Source: Litoditis marina
Taxonomy: Eukaryota; Nematoda; Chromadorea; Rhabditida; Rhabditidae
Assembly: GCA_964036275.1 (NCBI GenBank)
Contig: OZ038434.1
Location: 37,285,279 to 37,349,278 of the forward strand
Reading direction: 5' to 3'
DNA length: 64,000 bases
Shown here: positions 1 through 11,547 of the stretch, piece after piece
How positions within the stretch are numbered: position 1 is the first letter of the stretch
Layout of the letters: every line of letters begins with the position of its first letter
Made by a program: the position numbers and the translations under genes
The notes under the pieces: generated by a model
Seen by the model: the letters and a program-made list of their open reading frames with translations, nothing else
What the model was told of the DNA's origin: nothing
Database searches by the model: none

Positions 1-620
1 GACGATGTAAAATTTCCTGTCTCTTATGAGAAAAAGCTGGGTTTATTGTACTGCATCGTTTTGCCTCTCAATATCAACAAATTACCTCGGACACAATAGA
101 ACCAATAGAACCAGCTGAAGGAGAGCAGAAACAGTTTGGTAGCATCGAATTCGGGACCAAATAGAGAAAAGCAGAATATTCACGAACGAGGCCAGAACAT
201 CAGTGGTATTCTACTGACGTTCGCAAGTACCGTTGAAAACCAGTATATATGACCGGAATATAGAAATATATGTATATATGATTCATGTTGTTGAAAATGA
301 CCATGGATGTGGTGAAATGCATCACCTGAAAAAAGTGTCGTTATGTATGGGTCACAAAATGAATGTTTTCACATCTGCCATCTCGTGCCATTTATATCAG
401 GCTTTAGAAAACCCAATGTAAACCCAATGCATAGTCTCATTTCAATCTCAACTAGGGATTCTACCGTGTTTTCAAGTCAGAATAACTCAACCATTATTCC
501 AGTTTTAGACACACCTCGGACATAATAGAACCAATAGAACCAGCTGGAGGAGAGCAGAAACAGTTTGGTAGTGGAGTATGACAGTTCTCCCATCTGTCCG
601 TTTTTCATGTCTCGTTACTA
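1..620 (-). pseudogene. Chemoreceptor exon-1 fragments, two copies
   Basis: On the minus strand, the stretches near 88-165 and 500-590 match the end of coding exon 1 of the intact chemoreceptor genes A and B: a hydrophobic segment rich in Leu and Val ending at a Cys-Pro followed by a splice donor. The surroundings at 1-60 and 190-480 match the flanks of other copies at 13.5-13.8 kb, 26.4-26.7 kb and 60.6-60.8 kb. Only this exon is present and reading frames upstream contain stops, so this is a dispersed gene fragment rather than a gene. Confidence 0.5.
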
Positions 621-739
621 TTCGTTTACTTTGCTTTGCTAGAATCAGGTCAAATAAAAAAAAGTTAACTAGAACAAAGTTATAACACGAATAACTGGAT
701 GAACTATAAATAATAAATACTATCTAAAGTAAGTTATTG

Positions 740-835
740 ATTAAGTTCAAAGTTACACCGTTTTGGCCTCCGCGCCTCCACCAAAGTACGAAAATAGGTT
801 TGAAGCCCGTAAAGTTCTAGATAATGAAACCAACT
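740..835 (+). repeat. Dispersed repeat module R-A
   Basis: A conserved stretch containing GGCCTCCGCGCCTCCACCAA and ending near GTAAAGTTCTAGATAA recurs at 3040-3140 and 26890-26980 in the same orientation and at 11200-11300 and 59640-59760 in the opposite one. It carries no long open frame. It usually sits near the repeats listed here as R-B, so the two are probably parts of one larger mobile family of unknown class. Confidence 0.6.
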
Positions 836-1001
836 CGGTTAATAATGAAACTAATGAAACTCAATTACATTGTCCAGTCACGGAAGATAATATATTCTTC
901 TAACGCGGACGAGATCTTCTTGGACGCATGCACTTCGCTGCTCAAGAGTAATTTCATGAACAGAAACCACCGAGGGACCATGATTCACTGAAAACTAGAT
1001 G

Positions 1002-2155
1002 AATTAGTATAAAAAACGGGTGTTGAATGAATGAATTTATTACGCAAGTAAAGCGTGTGATAAAAAAATATGGTAAGGATGCAAACAAGTTTGAACATGT
1101 CAAACAGTACGAATGGAACACGAAGAGATATAACGAGGGGATAATATACTATACGAAAACATATGTAACATACGGTACATAAAGGAATGGAATAGTAAAA
1201 GTTACGGTGTAGGCAGTCAGTAAATACAGTACAGATCTCACAATATTATGATGATACTATTCGTTTTAACCCTGCAACTGAAAATGGCAACTTCTTCTTT
1301 TTGGTCAGTTTCAAGTATTTTGAACAAGCTCGCACGGAGAAAAACTGCTGACGCAGTTTTGTTTTTGGTATAGGAAAACTCAGTTTAGTGTTCGCTCCTC
1401 TTGTTCTAGAGTTCGAGAAAGTATAAAAATTACACGGTTTCAAACCTATCTGACCAGTTAAGATTTTGTGCACCATGACCAAATCAAATGTATCTCTACG
1501 ACTAATCAGAGATTTCAGGCCAAGTATTCTATTTCTTACTTCAGATGAAGGTACTTTACAATAAGTGTAGCCACCTTTCCTCATGAACAACTTCCTAGTG
1601 AAATCGTTTTGCACAGATTCTAGTGCTTTTACAGCACCCTTATCTGAATTAAATACAGTGCATCCACTCTCGACAATGGGACGAACGTAAGTCTTATATA
1701 GTTTAACAAGCACGTCTTGTTTTTTGACTTTCAATGATTTGAATATATTGAAAGTTCTTCTCTTCGCAAGTCTGCTTATTCTCTTACAATGATTAGCAAA
1801 GTTCAGTGATTCATTAATAATAAATCCTAAAAAAATGTTAAGAAAGTAAGGATTAGTTTCGGATGAGAAGTGTGCAAGAAATATGAAAGAAGTCCAATAA
1901 AAATATTTTGAGGAAAAGGCTAATCTCGCTCGGTTTAAAGTTTCAGAAAGCAATGGATACCGTGTTTTTTGTTACCGAAAAGAAAAATTCCGACTGCGAC
2001 TCACAATGATCTAGCTTATACTCTGTTTTTTTTCTCAAGAAAATCGAGATTACCCTTTTCCTCAAAATATTTTTATTGGGCTTCTTTCATATTTTTTGCA
2101 CACTTCTCATTCAAAACTAATATTTACTTTCTTAACACCCGTTTTTTATACTAAT
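1002..2155. mobile_element. Inverted-repeat element (MITE-like) with a LINE nested in its left arm
   Basis: Sequence 2040-2155 is the reverse complement of 1002-1024 joined to 1840-1945. The arms, about 115-125 bp each, surround a spacer of roughly 95 bp. The left arm is split by a LINE fragment at 1025-1835, flanked on both sides by TGTT, consistent with a 4-bp target duplication. Without the LINE the element would be about 340 bp and could fold into one long hairpin. No transposase is encoded, so it would be non-autonomous. Confidence 0.65.
1025..1835 (-). mobile_element. 5'-truncated CR1-like LINE (3' end of ORF2 and 3' tail)
   Basis: The minus-strand reading frame (1246 to about 1835) encodes the thumb and C-terminal region typical of CR1/Jockey-group reverse transcriptases. 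LYKTYVRPIVESG is followed by ALESVQNDFTRKLF, then an RRDTFDLVMVHKI block and the conserved tail ending in a stop at 1246. The element begins abruptly inside ORF2, so it is 5'-truncated, as usual for target-primed insertion. Its 3' end is a short tandem of TTCA units preceded by a small hairpin-like stretch (TTATTACGC...GTGTGATAA). Similar 3' ends occur near 9486. The fragment is dead by truncation. Confidence 0.8.
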
Positions 2156-2990
2156 TGAACTGTTTTTCTATAGTTACGAAGTAACGGTCATTTTTGATAA
2201 AAATGATATTTTTGAACATTAAGCTAAACAAGGAATGTTATGAGGTTCTATTGAAGTTTTTAACGGCGCCGTAGTTCAGAACAATTGGCGTAGTTATAAC
2301 CTTGTTCAAGTGAGAGCAACTTTTGTGCTCCAGGCAGGAATCGAACCTTCGTTCGCCGTGCGTGAATAGAGCTTTTATCCAATCCGCCAATCAGGCATGT
2401 GAATAGGAGTGAAAACCAAGCTGTACCCGCCTGTCATGAGTTCTTCATTGAAAAATATCTTTCTACTATACGTTAAACTCTTCTTTCATTCTTATTTTCA
2501 CAAAACCGGTCTATCCATGATTTTTCGCGAGACTATTTTTGGCCCTCTGACACGTAATATTCAAATTTCAAACATACCTGGAAAATACGTATACCTCAAC
2601 TTTTTTATAGCTTTTCAACAATGTAAGAAGTTTCGGAATAAGTTAATTTTGAGCGAAACTTTGCCGCGATTTGAGGAGGCGGACACTTTTGTCGCCGCCG
2701 CCGCCTCCGCCTCCGCCTCCGAGCACGGAAGCCATTTTTGCGAGACGTTTGGCCCTCTTACTTCTCTCAACTAATCTTACTCGGAACGTGAACTCAGTGT
2801 CTTGTAGACGTGTTGCCCTTCAGTGATTCATGCAAATATCTAGGAAAATGGTCGACGTACTTTGAAGAAAATGGTAATAAACTGTTTTTGAATGTCTGCA
2901 GACCTCTGAATAAAAACTAATCTGCGCAGAGCGCTGCGCACGATGATCGAAAAGTTTGAGTAGGAAAAAAGTAGAGAAATGAGTTGTCGC
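2156..2990. other. Intergenic; contains a tRNA-like fragment and GCC-rich tract
   Basis: No gene is supported here. Positions 2337-2389 hold tRNA-like boxes (separate entry). A short run of GCC/TCC triplets lies at 2694-2723. At 2931-2950 there is a GC-rich self-complementary hairpin (TGCGCAGAGCGCTGCGCA) resembling the hairpins at 11.3 and 59.2 kb. Confidence 0.5.
2325..2400 (-). repeat. tRNA-derived fragment (A and B boxes)
   Basis: On the minus strand the sequence has a good internal B box (GGTTCGATTCC, reverse complement at 2337-2347) and an A box (TGGCGGATTGG, reverse complement at 2379-2389), correctly ordered and spaced for a tRNA. The 5' and 3' acceptor strands do not pair, so it is unlikely to be a functional tRNA gene. 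A tRNA pseudogene or the head of a SINE fits better. Confidence 0.5.
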
Positions 2991-2999
2991 AATCAATCA

Positions 3000-3780
3000 A
3001 TTGTGTCCAATGAAAAACGAGGATAAATACTATCTAAAGTTAGTTATTGATTGAGTTCAAAGTTACGCCGTTTTGGCCTCCGCACCTCTACCAAAGTACG
3101 AAAATAGGTTTGAAGCCCGTAAAGTTCTAGATAATAAAACTTCACCTTAGTTAAGTTTATTTTAAGTCAATTATATTGTACTAATAAAACTAAATTACCT
3201 TGTCCAGTGATTGAAGAAAGGGTCGGAAACTGATCGGGAACCATACTGGAATACTGGTGTTTCCTTGCAGTACTTTCTTCGATACGATCCACCGAAGCTT
3301 TTTACCATCGACAACCGCACTTCAAACGTTTCCTGAAAAGTCAATACCATTCAAGCAATATGGAAAGTCTGATGTGCTTTTTCAAACGTTTGATTGGCTT
3401 TAAAATAGTCAATATGATGAATATGGGTAACACGTTCTCTTTTTAGTCAGAAAGCCTAAGATTTGGTGAGCTAATGCAAACCTTCTCGATGAAAATCGTG
3501 TTCATGATGAACAATTGAGACGCCTTTAAATGGAAGGAACTAACCTGATAATAACAGCATAAATATTGTAGAATTGAATATGTAGTACTTTCCAGAGATG
3601 TATGATCCGGTAGTAAGAATGACATAGGGTTGGAGGTTACACCAAGATGCCACGCCTACACGTTAATTGGAGTTTCAGTTTTGAGTAGCACACCTGGGTG
3701 AGAATTTTGGGAAGGCAATAGGCCAATGGGTAATTGGGGATTCACCTCAAAACTCAATTATGTTCTAGATGTGAGATTAT
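3000..3780 (+). repeat. Dispersed repeats R-A and R-B
   Basis: 3040-3140 is module R-A. 3440-3780 is module R-B, recognised by a block with AAGATGCCACGCC followed by GTTAATTGG and later CACACCTGGGTGAGAAT. R-B recurs at 7480-7760, 27480-27800 and 54770-55020 in this orientation and reversed at 10690-11070 and 56220-56600. The copies share the order R-A then R-B in both the 3 kb and 27 kb regions. Confidence 0.6.
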
Positions 3781-5310
3781 GAACCACATTAAGGCGTTCT
3801 GTGTATCAGAGCATGAAAAACAGGAGATTTGTGGACATCAGGAATGTGATCAAACTACAAACACAGAAAAACAGGACACAATCTGCTTCTGAAGACGATC
3901 ATTATGGTCACGTAAATAATGTAGAGACATTAGAAAATGTTCACGTTTCTCAATTTTGATGTACAGACTCAACTCAACCTCATAACTCAACATCATAACT
4001 TGCAAATCGATCGGTCGTTACAGACTTGTATACATTATTGCTCCTTTTCTGGGCATATTCTTTATCGATTGCGCTTGTTCTAATACGATCAAAGCTCTGT
4101 ATTTCACTTTATTGATTGGATTGTTATCTTTTCGTTTGTTTTCCCCATAGTTTGCAATATAGCTTTCAAAGGACTGATTCGCATACTTCCACGACAGTGG
4201 TTCTTGAACATTTTTCGTAACTGGAAAACTGATTTGAGTACTTCAGTAGTTGGTCTTTTAGTAACATTGTAATATTGTAACGAACGAACAGTTTGTTGTT
4301 TCTAATGGCTAACTGGATATGAAAATGATTATATGTCTCAATTTTTCCCTGTACAAGTGAATTAAATTTCTGATCAACATTTATCTTTTCAATCTTCTAA
4401 TTTGTCTGTCAAATATCACGTTCTTATCATTATCAGATCATGTGAGAATATCGGTTCGGAAAATAACTTGATTGTTTTGATTGTTTTCCATTTATTTCAC
4501 CGGAATTTGGTAGTTTTCTTTCTGCCAACTTCGGAATATTCCATACATCATTAAATATTACTGGTCGTTATTTGGTTTCCAAAGACTTGTTTTAGTTTTA
4601 TCTCACCGTGATTCGCGAGATTTGACTTTAAATCAATTGGAAAAACTACTCACACAATGGAACTGAAAGGCGTTCCCCGTATGCTGCTTCAGATAAAGCG
4701 AATCTCACACCCGTGGTCTTTCCCAGTTCAAATGAAACCCGAACTTGAAGTTTTTTCTGAAGTTTGCGTTTAAACTCAGAACAAGCGTCGTTGCAAATCA
4801 GTAAACTACTGTTTATACAGCGTGGCTGTCGTAGATATTGATTTTTCTCTTGTCTTCTGACTCTCCGGTGCCCGCACTGTCTCTAGAATTGTTGCAATAC
4901 AGGTCCGACCAGACGCGAATTTGTAATTAACAATGGTCCCAGAAGAAGCCTATGGTCCCAGAAGAAGCTGTTACTGATATGGAGTCGGTAGGTTGGCTCT
5001 GGGTGGAAATTCGTGAGTAACCTGTACGTTTTGAGATCAAAGTAAAAGGCCAGCCCAACCTTCATCGATCCGAAATTACAATTTGCGTTCTGGTCAGCAT
5101 GAGGCAAACACTTTTGTCAACAGAGATGTAGCTATGATATCGTCTTTTTGTTGTTGATTGAAATGCATAACAAGTTAGCTCTCACGAGAGCGTATTAAAG
5201 CCTTCTCTAACTCAAATTCGGTTCGATTTACGCTCTCGGAAAGTTTTTACGAGAAAGGAGTTCTGCTTCTTGGATTGTCGATTAGACTACAGTATAAACA
5301 AGTCTTCATT
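3780..5310. other. No gene recognised
   Basis: AT-rich sequence without a convincing reading frame, splice pattern or RNA signature. A motif resembling GATCAAACTACAAACACAG, which recurs across the window, lies at 3849-3867. The minus-strand frame at 4883-5107 has no recognisable family. Confidence 0.5.
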
Positions 5311-5318
5311 GGAAAACT

Positions 5319-5700
5319 ATGTCGTATGATGTTTCGAAATGTACAAACGAGGGTTGTCATGATCACTTGTTGTTGGTCAAAGAAGCTGTAACTGGCTTGG
5401 AGTCGGTTGGTTGGTCATGGAGCCGGGGGCGGATGGGCAAAGGGCAGGCGCGATGTAGTCGTTGCCAGCGGAAAGGTGGAGGGGTACTGTATATATCACT
5501 TTCCGCTGTTATGTGCTCTATTAGCGCAGTGGTAAGCGCTCTGCTACGAATATTCTGCCCGCAGGTTCGATTCCGGCTAGAGACAGTAATTCATAAATTT
5601 GGCACCTACTATAGCAGCTGCGCTACTCGAGCATTATCTTCAAAGGAGTTATTGCATTGGCATTGATATAACCTCTTCTAAAAGTTTTTCAGGTGCATAT
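5319..5700 (+). repeat. tRNA-derived SINE-like repeat
   Basis: A box TAGCGCAGTGGTAAGCGC begins at 5522 and a perfect B box GGTTCGATTCC lies at 5564-5574, at normal tRNA spacing, so RNA polymerase III promotion is plausible. The leader at 5380-5510 includes CAGCGGAAAG and later CTTTCCGCTG, which can pair as a hairpin. The same leader and tRNA body occur on the opposite strand at 14.6-14.9 kb and 61.6-61.9 kb. Confidence 0.65.
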
Positions 5701-6109
5701 ATTCGTTAACTTTGTTTGGTCCAAAACCACACACAAAGACAGAAAAAGTTTATTGACTGATTTCTTGTTGATTAGTTATATACAAACAATTGTTATGATC
5801 ACTGATTGCTGGTGTTGAAGAAGCTGTCACTGGTTTGTAGTCAGTTGGTTGGCCCTGAAAAACATGGGTATTGATTGAAGATGGTGAAAAATTTTATTTT
5901 TATCCACTGTGTTACCTCTTGCTTCAAATTAACTGACGAAGGAAATGCTAATTGGTCAAAGACCTGTTTTGTTTCGTTTAAATGTTGCTACGGTTATCCC
6001 TACAGAATGAGTGCCGTTTTCCTCTCTCGTTCGGTGGGATGTTTGTGAGAAAATCTCGGGATGGTTACTCTGAGCTCAAGCATTTTTTCCATTTTTTTGA
6101 CGCATGTTC

Positions 6110-6520
6110 TCGAACTGTCAATGGGACTCACCGTAACCAATCACTAGGGCAGCCAGAAAGATGATCACTCTCAAAAAAAGACTTTTTTGTCCATTATAAC
6201 CAGTAGACGATGATAGAACGGAATGGCAGTCGTCATAACGTTGTTGGTCGTCAGAAACACCAAAATAGCAAAACTGAAACAAAGGTATATAGGAATATAC
6301 TTTGTTATTCGAAGTATGAATGAATAGATAAAGATACCAAAACAACCTGAGATGAAATCCAAAAACAGTTAGTCAAGTGAAAGCGAAAATTTATGGACGA
6401 AAATGTATCAACAATTTACCTCGGACATAATAGAATCAATAGAACCAGCTGAAAGAGAGCAGAAAAAGTTTGGTAGTCGAGTATGACATCGAATTCGGGA
6501 TACAATAGAGAATAACAGAT
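6110..6520 (-). pseudogene. Chemoreceptor pseudogene: exons 2 and 1 fragments
   Basis: Minus-strand 6270-6125 matches coding exon 2 of genes A and B: FAILVFLTTNNVMTTAIPFY, then RLLVI, then a frameshift. After a Lys-Lys-Val stretch one nucleotide is missing relative to the intact frame, giving an in-frame TGA, while the downstream part (LRVIIFLAALVIGYG) continues in the next frame up to a donor GTGAGT. 6510-6415 matches the end of exon 1. The same deletion is present in the copies near 14.1, 25.2 and 61.1 kb. Confidence 0.65.
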
Positions 6521-7770
6521 TATTCTCAATTGAGTCCAGTACATCAGTGGCATTCACATGTCACAACCACAAGTAGACCATTGGACGACCACGGATGTAG
6601 TGAAATATATCATCTGAAAGAAGTATAGTTATGTATGAGTTACAGTTCTCACAACTGTCCGTTTTTTTCCGCTACTGATTGTTTACTTTGTTACGCTAAA
6701 ATCAGGTCAAAATATAAGAACTTCAACTATACCAAAGTTTTCCTGTATGATTAAACGACTCAATTTCATTTTAGCATCATAAGTTACATTTCATAGAACA
6801 TGAACGAGCGAAACGTTACCTGAGTTGTACTACTCCATCGAACTTGGTCCTTTTCTGCCATTCGAGCATTCTCAGAAAATATTCTTCGTTGAAAACCTCT
6901 GCGATCTCCTTGTGGAGTGTTGTTGAGGTTTTACGGTAGATATGATGGTGAGGTAGGCCAATCGAACCAGAATAAAGAGGTGTCTGGACGAAAACTGGTG
7001 TCTCGCTCAGATGTATCAATGTACAGTAGCACTCTTCGTGAACGGTATCCGTTTCTTCTCCAATATGTTATCTGACTTTGACCGTGAGAAGTTGTCTTAA
7101 ATCTTCTCATTCAACCGTTCCGAAAAGCAAGGAATCAATTCAGAGACCGTTGTCACCATTTCGTTCCTGAAATCAGTTGGAATGGGGATTGACATGGATT
7201 GACAGTTGTAGTTTTCACTCGATTCATAATTCCATCTTCGAACAAAATAAGCAGGAGCAAACTACAAACACAGCAGGATGTACTTGAGTTCAAATGTGTT
7301 AACTGAACACAGGAGAAAGATGTGTTCTATGAAATACACGGTCGCTTCGCTATGATATAACAGGTTTGTAGTTTGATCGCGATACGCTGATCACAACCGA
7401 GATTCGGTCAATGATTGCTAACTTTAAGTTCTAGATAAAATAGATAAAACTTTAAGTTCTAGATATAGTGTTTTTGAAAACAATTGAGATGTGTTTTGGA
7501 GAAATATGGAGCAAACTAACCTGATAGTTCGAACATAAATATTGTAGAAGTGAGTACGTAGTACTTTCCAGAGATGTCTGATCCCGTAATGAGAATTATA
7601 GAGGGTTAAAGGTTACACTAAGATGCCACGCCCATGAGTTAATTGGGGTTTCTGTTTCGAGTCGCACACCTGCGTGAGAATATTGGAGAAGCAATGGGAT
7701 CAATAGGTTATTGGATGAGAAATCGGATTGAATTCAATGGATAAATGAACTCAATTATGCCCATGAAGTA
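6410..7770 (-). repeat. Segmental duplicate of 53.7-55.06 kb
   Basis: This stretch is nearly identical, in the same orientation, to 53700-55060. It includes a minus-strand exon-like reading frame at 6816-7019, described separately, then R-B-like sequence. A few substitutions and a TTAG microsatellite at the far end distinguish the copies, so the duplication is recent but not brand new. Confidence 0.75.
6816..7019 (-). CDS. Exon-like open frame of unknown function, duplicated at 54.1 kb
   Basis: A 67-codon minus-strand frame ends exactly at a splice-donor-like CAG/GTAACG and is kept open in the paralogous copy at 54114-54317 with only three or four amino-acid changes. The product includes TPLYSGSIGLPHHHIYRK and FDGVVQLR. 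I do not recognise the family. The upstream start is not marked by a clear acceptor, so this may be an internal exon of a gene carried by the repeat or a chance frame in a young duplication. Confidence 0.3.
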   Translation of the reverse strand: MIHLSETPVFVQTPLYSGSIGLPHHHIYRKTSTTLHKEIAEVFNEEYFLRMLEWQKRTKFDGVVQLR

Positions 7771-7827
7771 AAAATGGAAATCAAATTATTATTTTCCGGG
7801 TGTCAAAACTTGAGATACAAATATAGT

Positions 7828-7828
<1 letters not shown>

Positions 7829-7865
<37 letters not shown>
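7829..7865 (+). repeat. (TTAG)n microsatellite
   Basis: About nine tandem GTTA units immediately precede a truncated copy of the CACGTG MITE (7866-7920). The paralogous position at 55.09 kb has only a single unit. Confidence 0.9.
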
Positions 7866-7866
<1 letters not shown>

Positions 7867-7920
7867 GCACAGTCACGTGAAACATGTTAAACACAGCAGA
7901 ATTCTGAAAAACGTTATGGC
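7866..7920 (+). mobile_element. CACGTG MITE, 5' half
   Basis: The left half of the short element described at 27977-28090 (CAGTCACGTGAAACATG then ACACAGCAGAATTC); the right terminus is missing here. Confidence 0.6.
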
Positions 7921-7929
7921 TCGTCGTGA

Positions 7930-9390
7930 TTTCGGTCATTTTTTTCTTATTTTTTTTCAATCGTTAAAATGATGTTCAGATGTGAACGTTTCCGGAACAC
8001 TCTTATTCTATCGAGATTTATCCACAAATCGGTTTTCGATTCGTGAAATTCGGTTGAGGGCAGACTTATGGCCGAAGTTTCAAATTTTTTTCATGGATTG
8101 GTGACGTTTTAATGTTGAAAGCAAAACTAATACGTGTTACGGTAATAGAAAAATCGGAGATAGGAGCTGAGGTTTGTTGGCTGGGTTTATCTCATACACA
8201 GAGGGTGGAACTGAAAGTTTGAGCAAATTTGGTCAAAGTTGAAATTGAGAAACCACGGGATCAAGCTACAAGCATAACGATTTCCAGAACTTTTCGGGCA
8301 AAGGGTGGTAATCCTGGTTTAAACGGAGATACTCAGCTGAAACTCGCTCGAGGAGCAAAATAGGTCTTTTTCACGATTCTGTAAATGATTCGGCCAAAAA
8401 TGTTCATAACTGAGCAACTTGTTCAATGTCGCTAAAAAACGACCAAATGTCGTTTTGAATCGACCTTTTGGCCGTTTTTTAATACAGGTCGGTTGGTTTT
8501 ATAAACGCAAAATCAAAAAGTTCATTTTGGGTTTACGTGGTTTGCTTTTGAGCTTTGATGTTTGAAAGGAAACCTATCTGAAATAAACACATCCTGCGAA
8601 GTTTTGAAGCATATTTATGTTGGAGCTAGATTTAGGGGGTTCGGCATTTGTTGCCCCTTTTTTGGACAAAACGACGTGAAAATATACGGAAAGTTGATAT
8701 TTGTTTACAAAACTCGCAACAGCAGCGTGATTTGGCGGTCCAAATCACCCATCAATCTACCGTGGCAAAATTCCGAGGAATCTGTGAGAATTTCGAAAAT
8801 TTCGATTTTGATGTCGTTTCAAATCGACAATTTTGGCTCTAGTAAAGTTGAGACAGTTTCATGGAAAATAAATGTGAATGGATTTGGCTGAAACTTGACC
8901 TGGATGCAGGGAATGGGGAAATAGTTTGTTTTTCACAAGATGAAGTGATAATAAAGAACTATGATAGGGTAGTTCATTGATAGGTATTGAGTAGTTCAGG
9001 TGGACATGACATTTCAGAGCTACATCATTTCAATAGGTTCAATATTCTACAGTTTAAGCACCTGATAAACTATATACGAGTCCATTCCAACACTTCCTTT
9101 TGTTATATTAGCATATATTCACTTATGTTCGTATATTGCATGTCGTTGTTGAAACAACATCGTATAAATACCATAAGTTGATCGTTTCTCTTTGTTTGGA
9201 AGTGGCTTCTCCAAGTCGTCATAAAACAAGTAAGAAGATCAACTATCCCTATGTGGTCTCACATGTCGTTTTGAAATAACATTCCAGAGAAAATTATGTT
9301 TGTTTTTGAACGTAGCAGCTGTTTGATGTTCCAGACTGTCCATTTCCACGATTTTGACCGCGCTCAAGTTTTTCAAAGGTTCAATCCACG
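7930..9390. other. No gene recognised
   Basis: The sequence has scattered short open frames (for instance plus 8562-8891) without splice signals, family resemblance or codon bias. Short phrases such as GACGTTTT and GACCAAATGTCGTTTTGAA are internally repetitive. I see no RNA gene or defined repeat boundary. Confidence 0.45.
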
Positions 9391-9400
9391 CCAACAGTAC

Positions 9401-9695
9401 AGTCCCGGTCATTCCTACTGAGACTTGGCAGTGTGCCAACGAATATTCTAGGATGTTTTTCACCGCTTTGGAGGTTTTTTCAATATGAATGAATTTATTA
9501 CGCAAATGAAGCGTGTGATAAATTAAATTGGTAAAATGGAAAACATTGTCGAGATTGCAAAGACAGTATGGTTCAAACACGGAAAGATATTACAAGTTGG
9601 AGGCAAATTAGTCCCGGTCATTCCTACTGAGACTTGGCAGTGTGCCAACGATAATTCTAGGATGTTTTTCACCGCTTTGGAGGTTTTTTTCAATA
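9401..9695 (-). mobile_element. LINE 3'-end fragment flanked by ~83-bp direct repeats
   Basis: The segment from about 9486 to 9610 resembles the 3' end of the LINE at 1025 (TGAATGAATTTATTACGC then AAGCGTGTGATAAA). It is bracketed by 9401-9484 and 9610-9694, two nearly identical copies of a host sequence starting AGTCCCGGTCATTCCTACTG. The simplest reading is a very short, 5'-truncated LINE insertion with an unusually long target-site duplication. Confidence 0.6.
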
Positions 9696-9749
9696 ATCTG
9701 CAAAACTCTGGAAGCGATTGTTCAATCCCATAAGACAATGTTAACAAAA

Positions 9750-10400
9750 AAACGTCTGTAGAGTACTTTTCTGCTCTAAGGCGTGCGCAACCTGAAAAAG
9801 TGAGGTCAACGCGGACAAAAAATTTAATATGTTTGCGTCTTTAGATTTTCGATTTCTTTTTCGTATTCTACGCCTAAAAAGTTAATCTATAGAAATAAAC
9901 AATAATTAGAAACCTGTTCTCGCAAAAAACTGATTAAATATGCAAGTTTAAGTTTAACCATTTGCACAGACATAAAAACAACAGAAACTAAGAAATTAAA
10001 GTTATACCTCAAATATTGAGGTTTTGAACTACCTCTCTCTCTTTGATTTTTTCGAAAAATGTATATTCTAGGTGGAGTAATGTCTAATCAAACTTTGTTA
10101 CTTCTCCATCGCGGGTAAAACGCGTTTTGCCCGATTTCAGTCTGCCACAAAAGGGGCGGAGCCTGCGGTCTCTATCTAAGGAATAGTCATTCAAAAATCT
10201 TGGCACAATGCCAAGGGGTCTCAGTGGGAATGAAATGAATAATATTTCTACGTTATCCATAGTGATGACCATTGAATGCAACCAGAGAGATTGAGGAACA
10301 CAAATGGACATTTATCGATTTCGCTGTGCCTCGATCAAAAAGGTTACTTTCGCGTCAAACTACAACGAAGAGTTGGGCACTTTTCATAGAGATTCATGGG
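9750..10400. other. No gene recognised
   Basis: Non-coding AT-rich sequence; 10280-10400 resembles 28130-28210 in inverted orientation and is therefore part of a dispersed repeat next to the MITE. Confidence 0.45.
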
Positions 10401-10405
10401 AATAT

Positions 10406-10520
10406 ACTAGAAGTAAATTGAACAGTCACGTTTGGTCATCATTCTAACGAGGAATCGCGCGCTTTGTCATCTGACGTTTCTGATTTCTGCTGTGTTTAAC
10501 AAGTTTCAAGTGACTGTGCA
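10406..10520 (-). mobile_element. CACGTG MITE copy
   Basis: Reverse-oriented copy of the ~115-bp element defined at 27977-28090, with the outer AGTCACG and AAGTGACTG termini and the inner GCTGTGTTTAACA block. Confidence 0.65.
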
Positions 10521-10689
10521 AACTATTAACAATATTATGTCTATTCATATTTGCACGTTACCATGATCATCGTCCTTAGAGGCATAGGCGAAAACGGTCA
10601 TTTTGTAGTTTGTTCTTCTGTGTTTGTAGTTCGATCACATTCCTGAAGTCAACAATTCTTCTTTTTCTCATGTTCAGGACACCATAATT

Positions 10690-11290
10690 TGGTTCATATT
10701 CTCACCTCTGGAACATAATTGAGGTTCAAGGTAAATCCCCAATTACCTGTCGCCTTTCCAATATTCTCATCCAGGTGTGCTACTCAAAACTGAAACCCCA
10801 ATTAACTTGTGGGCGTGGCATCTTGGTGTAACCTTTGACCCTATATAATTCTCATTACCGGATCATACATCTCTGGAAAGTACTACACACTTACCCATAC
10901 AATATTTATGTTCTCCCCATCAGGTTAGCTTTCTTCATGTTTCTTTACCAGAAATCTCAATCGTTCCCAATGAACACGATGTTTATCGAGAATATAAGGT
11001 TCGCAATTGTTCACCGAATCTTAGCTGTAATCAACACTTTGCGATCAAACTACAAACCTGTATAACGTAGCAAAGCGAGCGTGTATTTCATGGAAAAATA
11101 TTTTGGCTGTTTTTAGTTAACACATTCTATCTCTCAATTGTATTCTGCTGTGTTTGTGAACAATAGTTCGAGCAGTTGTGTAGCAATAGTACGCAAGAGG
11201 TTTTATTATCTAGAAATTTACGGGCTTCAAGCCTATTTTCGTACTTTGGTGGAGGTGCGGAGGCCAAAACGGTGTAACTTTGAACTTAAT
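10690..11290 (-). repeat. Dispersed repeats R-B and R-A, reverse orientation
   Basis: 10690-11070 is R-B reversed and 11200-11290 is R-A reversed. The part at 11060-11190 (ending in TTGTGTAGCAATAGTACGC) is paralogous to 59230-59345, and 10690-11090 to 56220-56620. This preserves an unoccupied version of the transposon insertion site of the 56.6 kb copy. Confidence 0.6.
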
Positions 11291-11547
11291 CAATATTTAA
11301 CTTTACAGATAGTCCCAATTATCGCGCGCAGCGCGAAGCGCTGCGTGTGAGTTGTGTTTGGTTTGGCCATTGCGCACCCATTTTTGGCTTTCAAACCACA
11401 AAAGTCTTCAAATAAAACATTTTTTTCGAAATTTAAAAAGAGAGAGAGAGCTAGATATGTATTAAATACATGTTGTGTGAAAAAATTAGGATAATCGGTC
11501 GAGGTTGAGAAAAGTTATGCTGCCGTGTCGTTATGAAAATTTCCGTT

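Noticed and set aside
2325..2400. Functional tRNA gene
   Set aside because: A and B boxes are good but the acceptor stem strands do not pair.
8562..8891. 109-codon plus-strand frame
   Set aside because: No splice signals, family or conservation in the window; overlaps another equally open frame.
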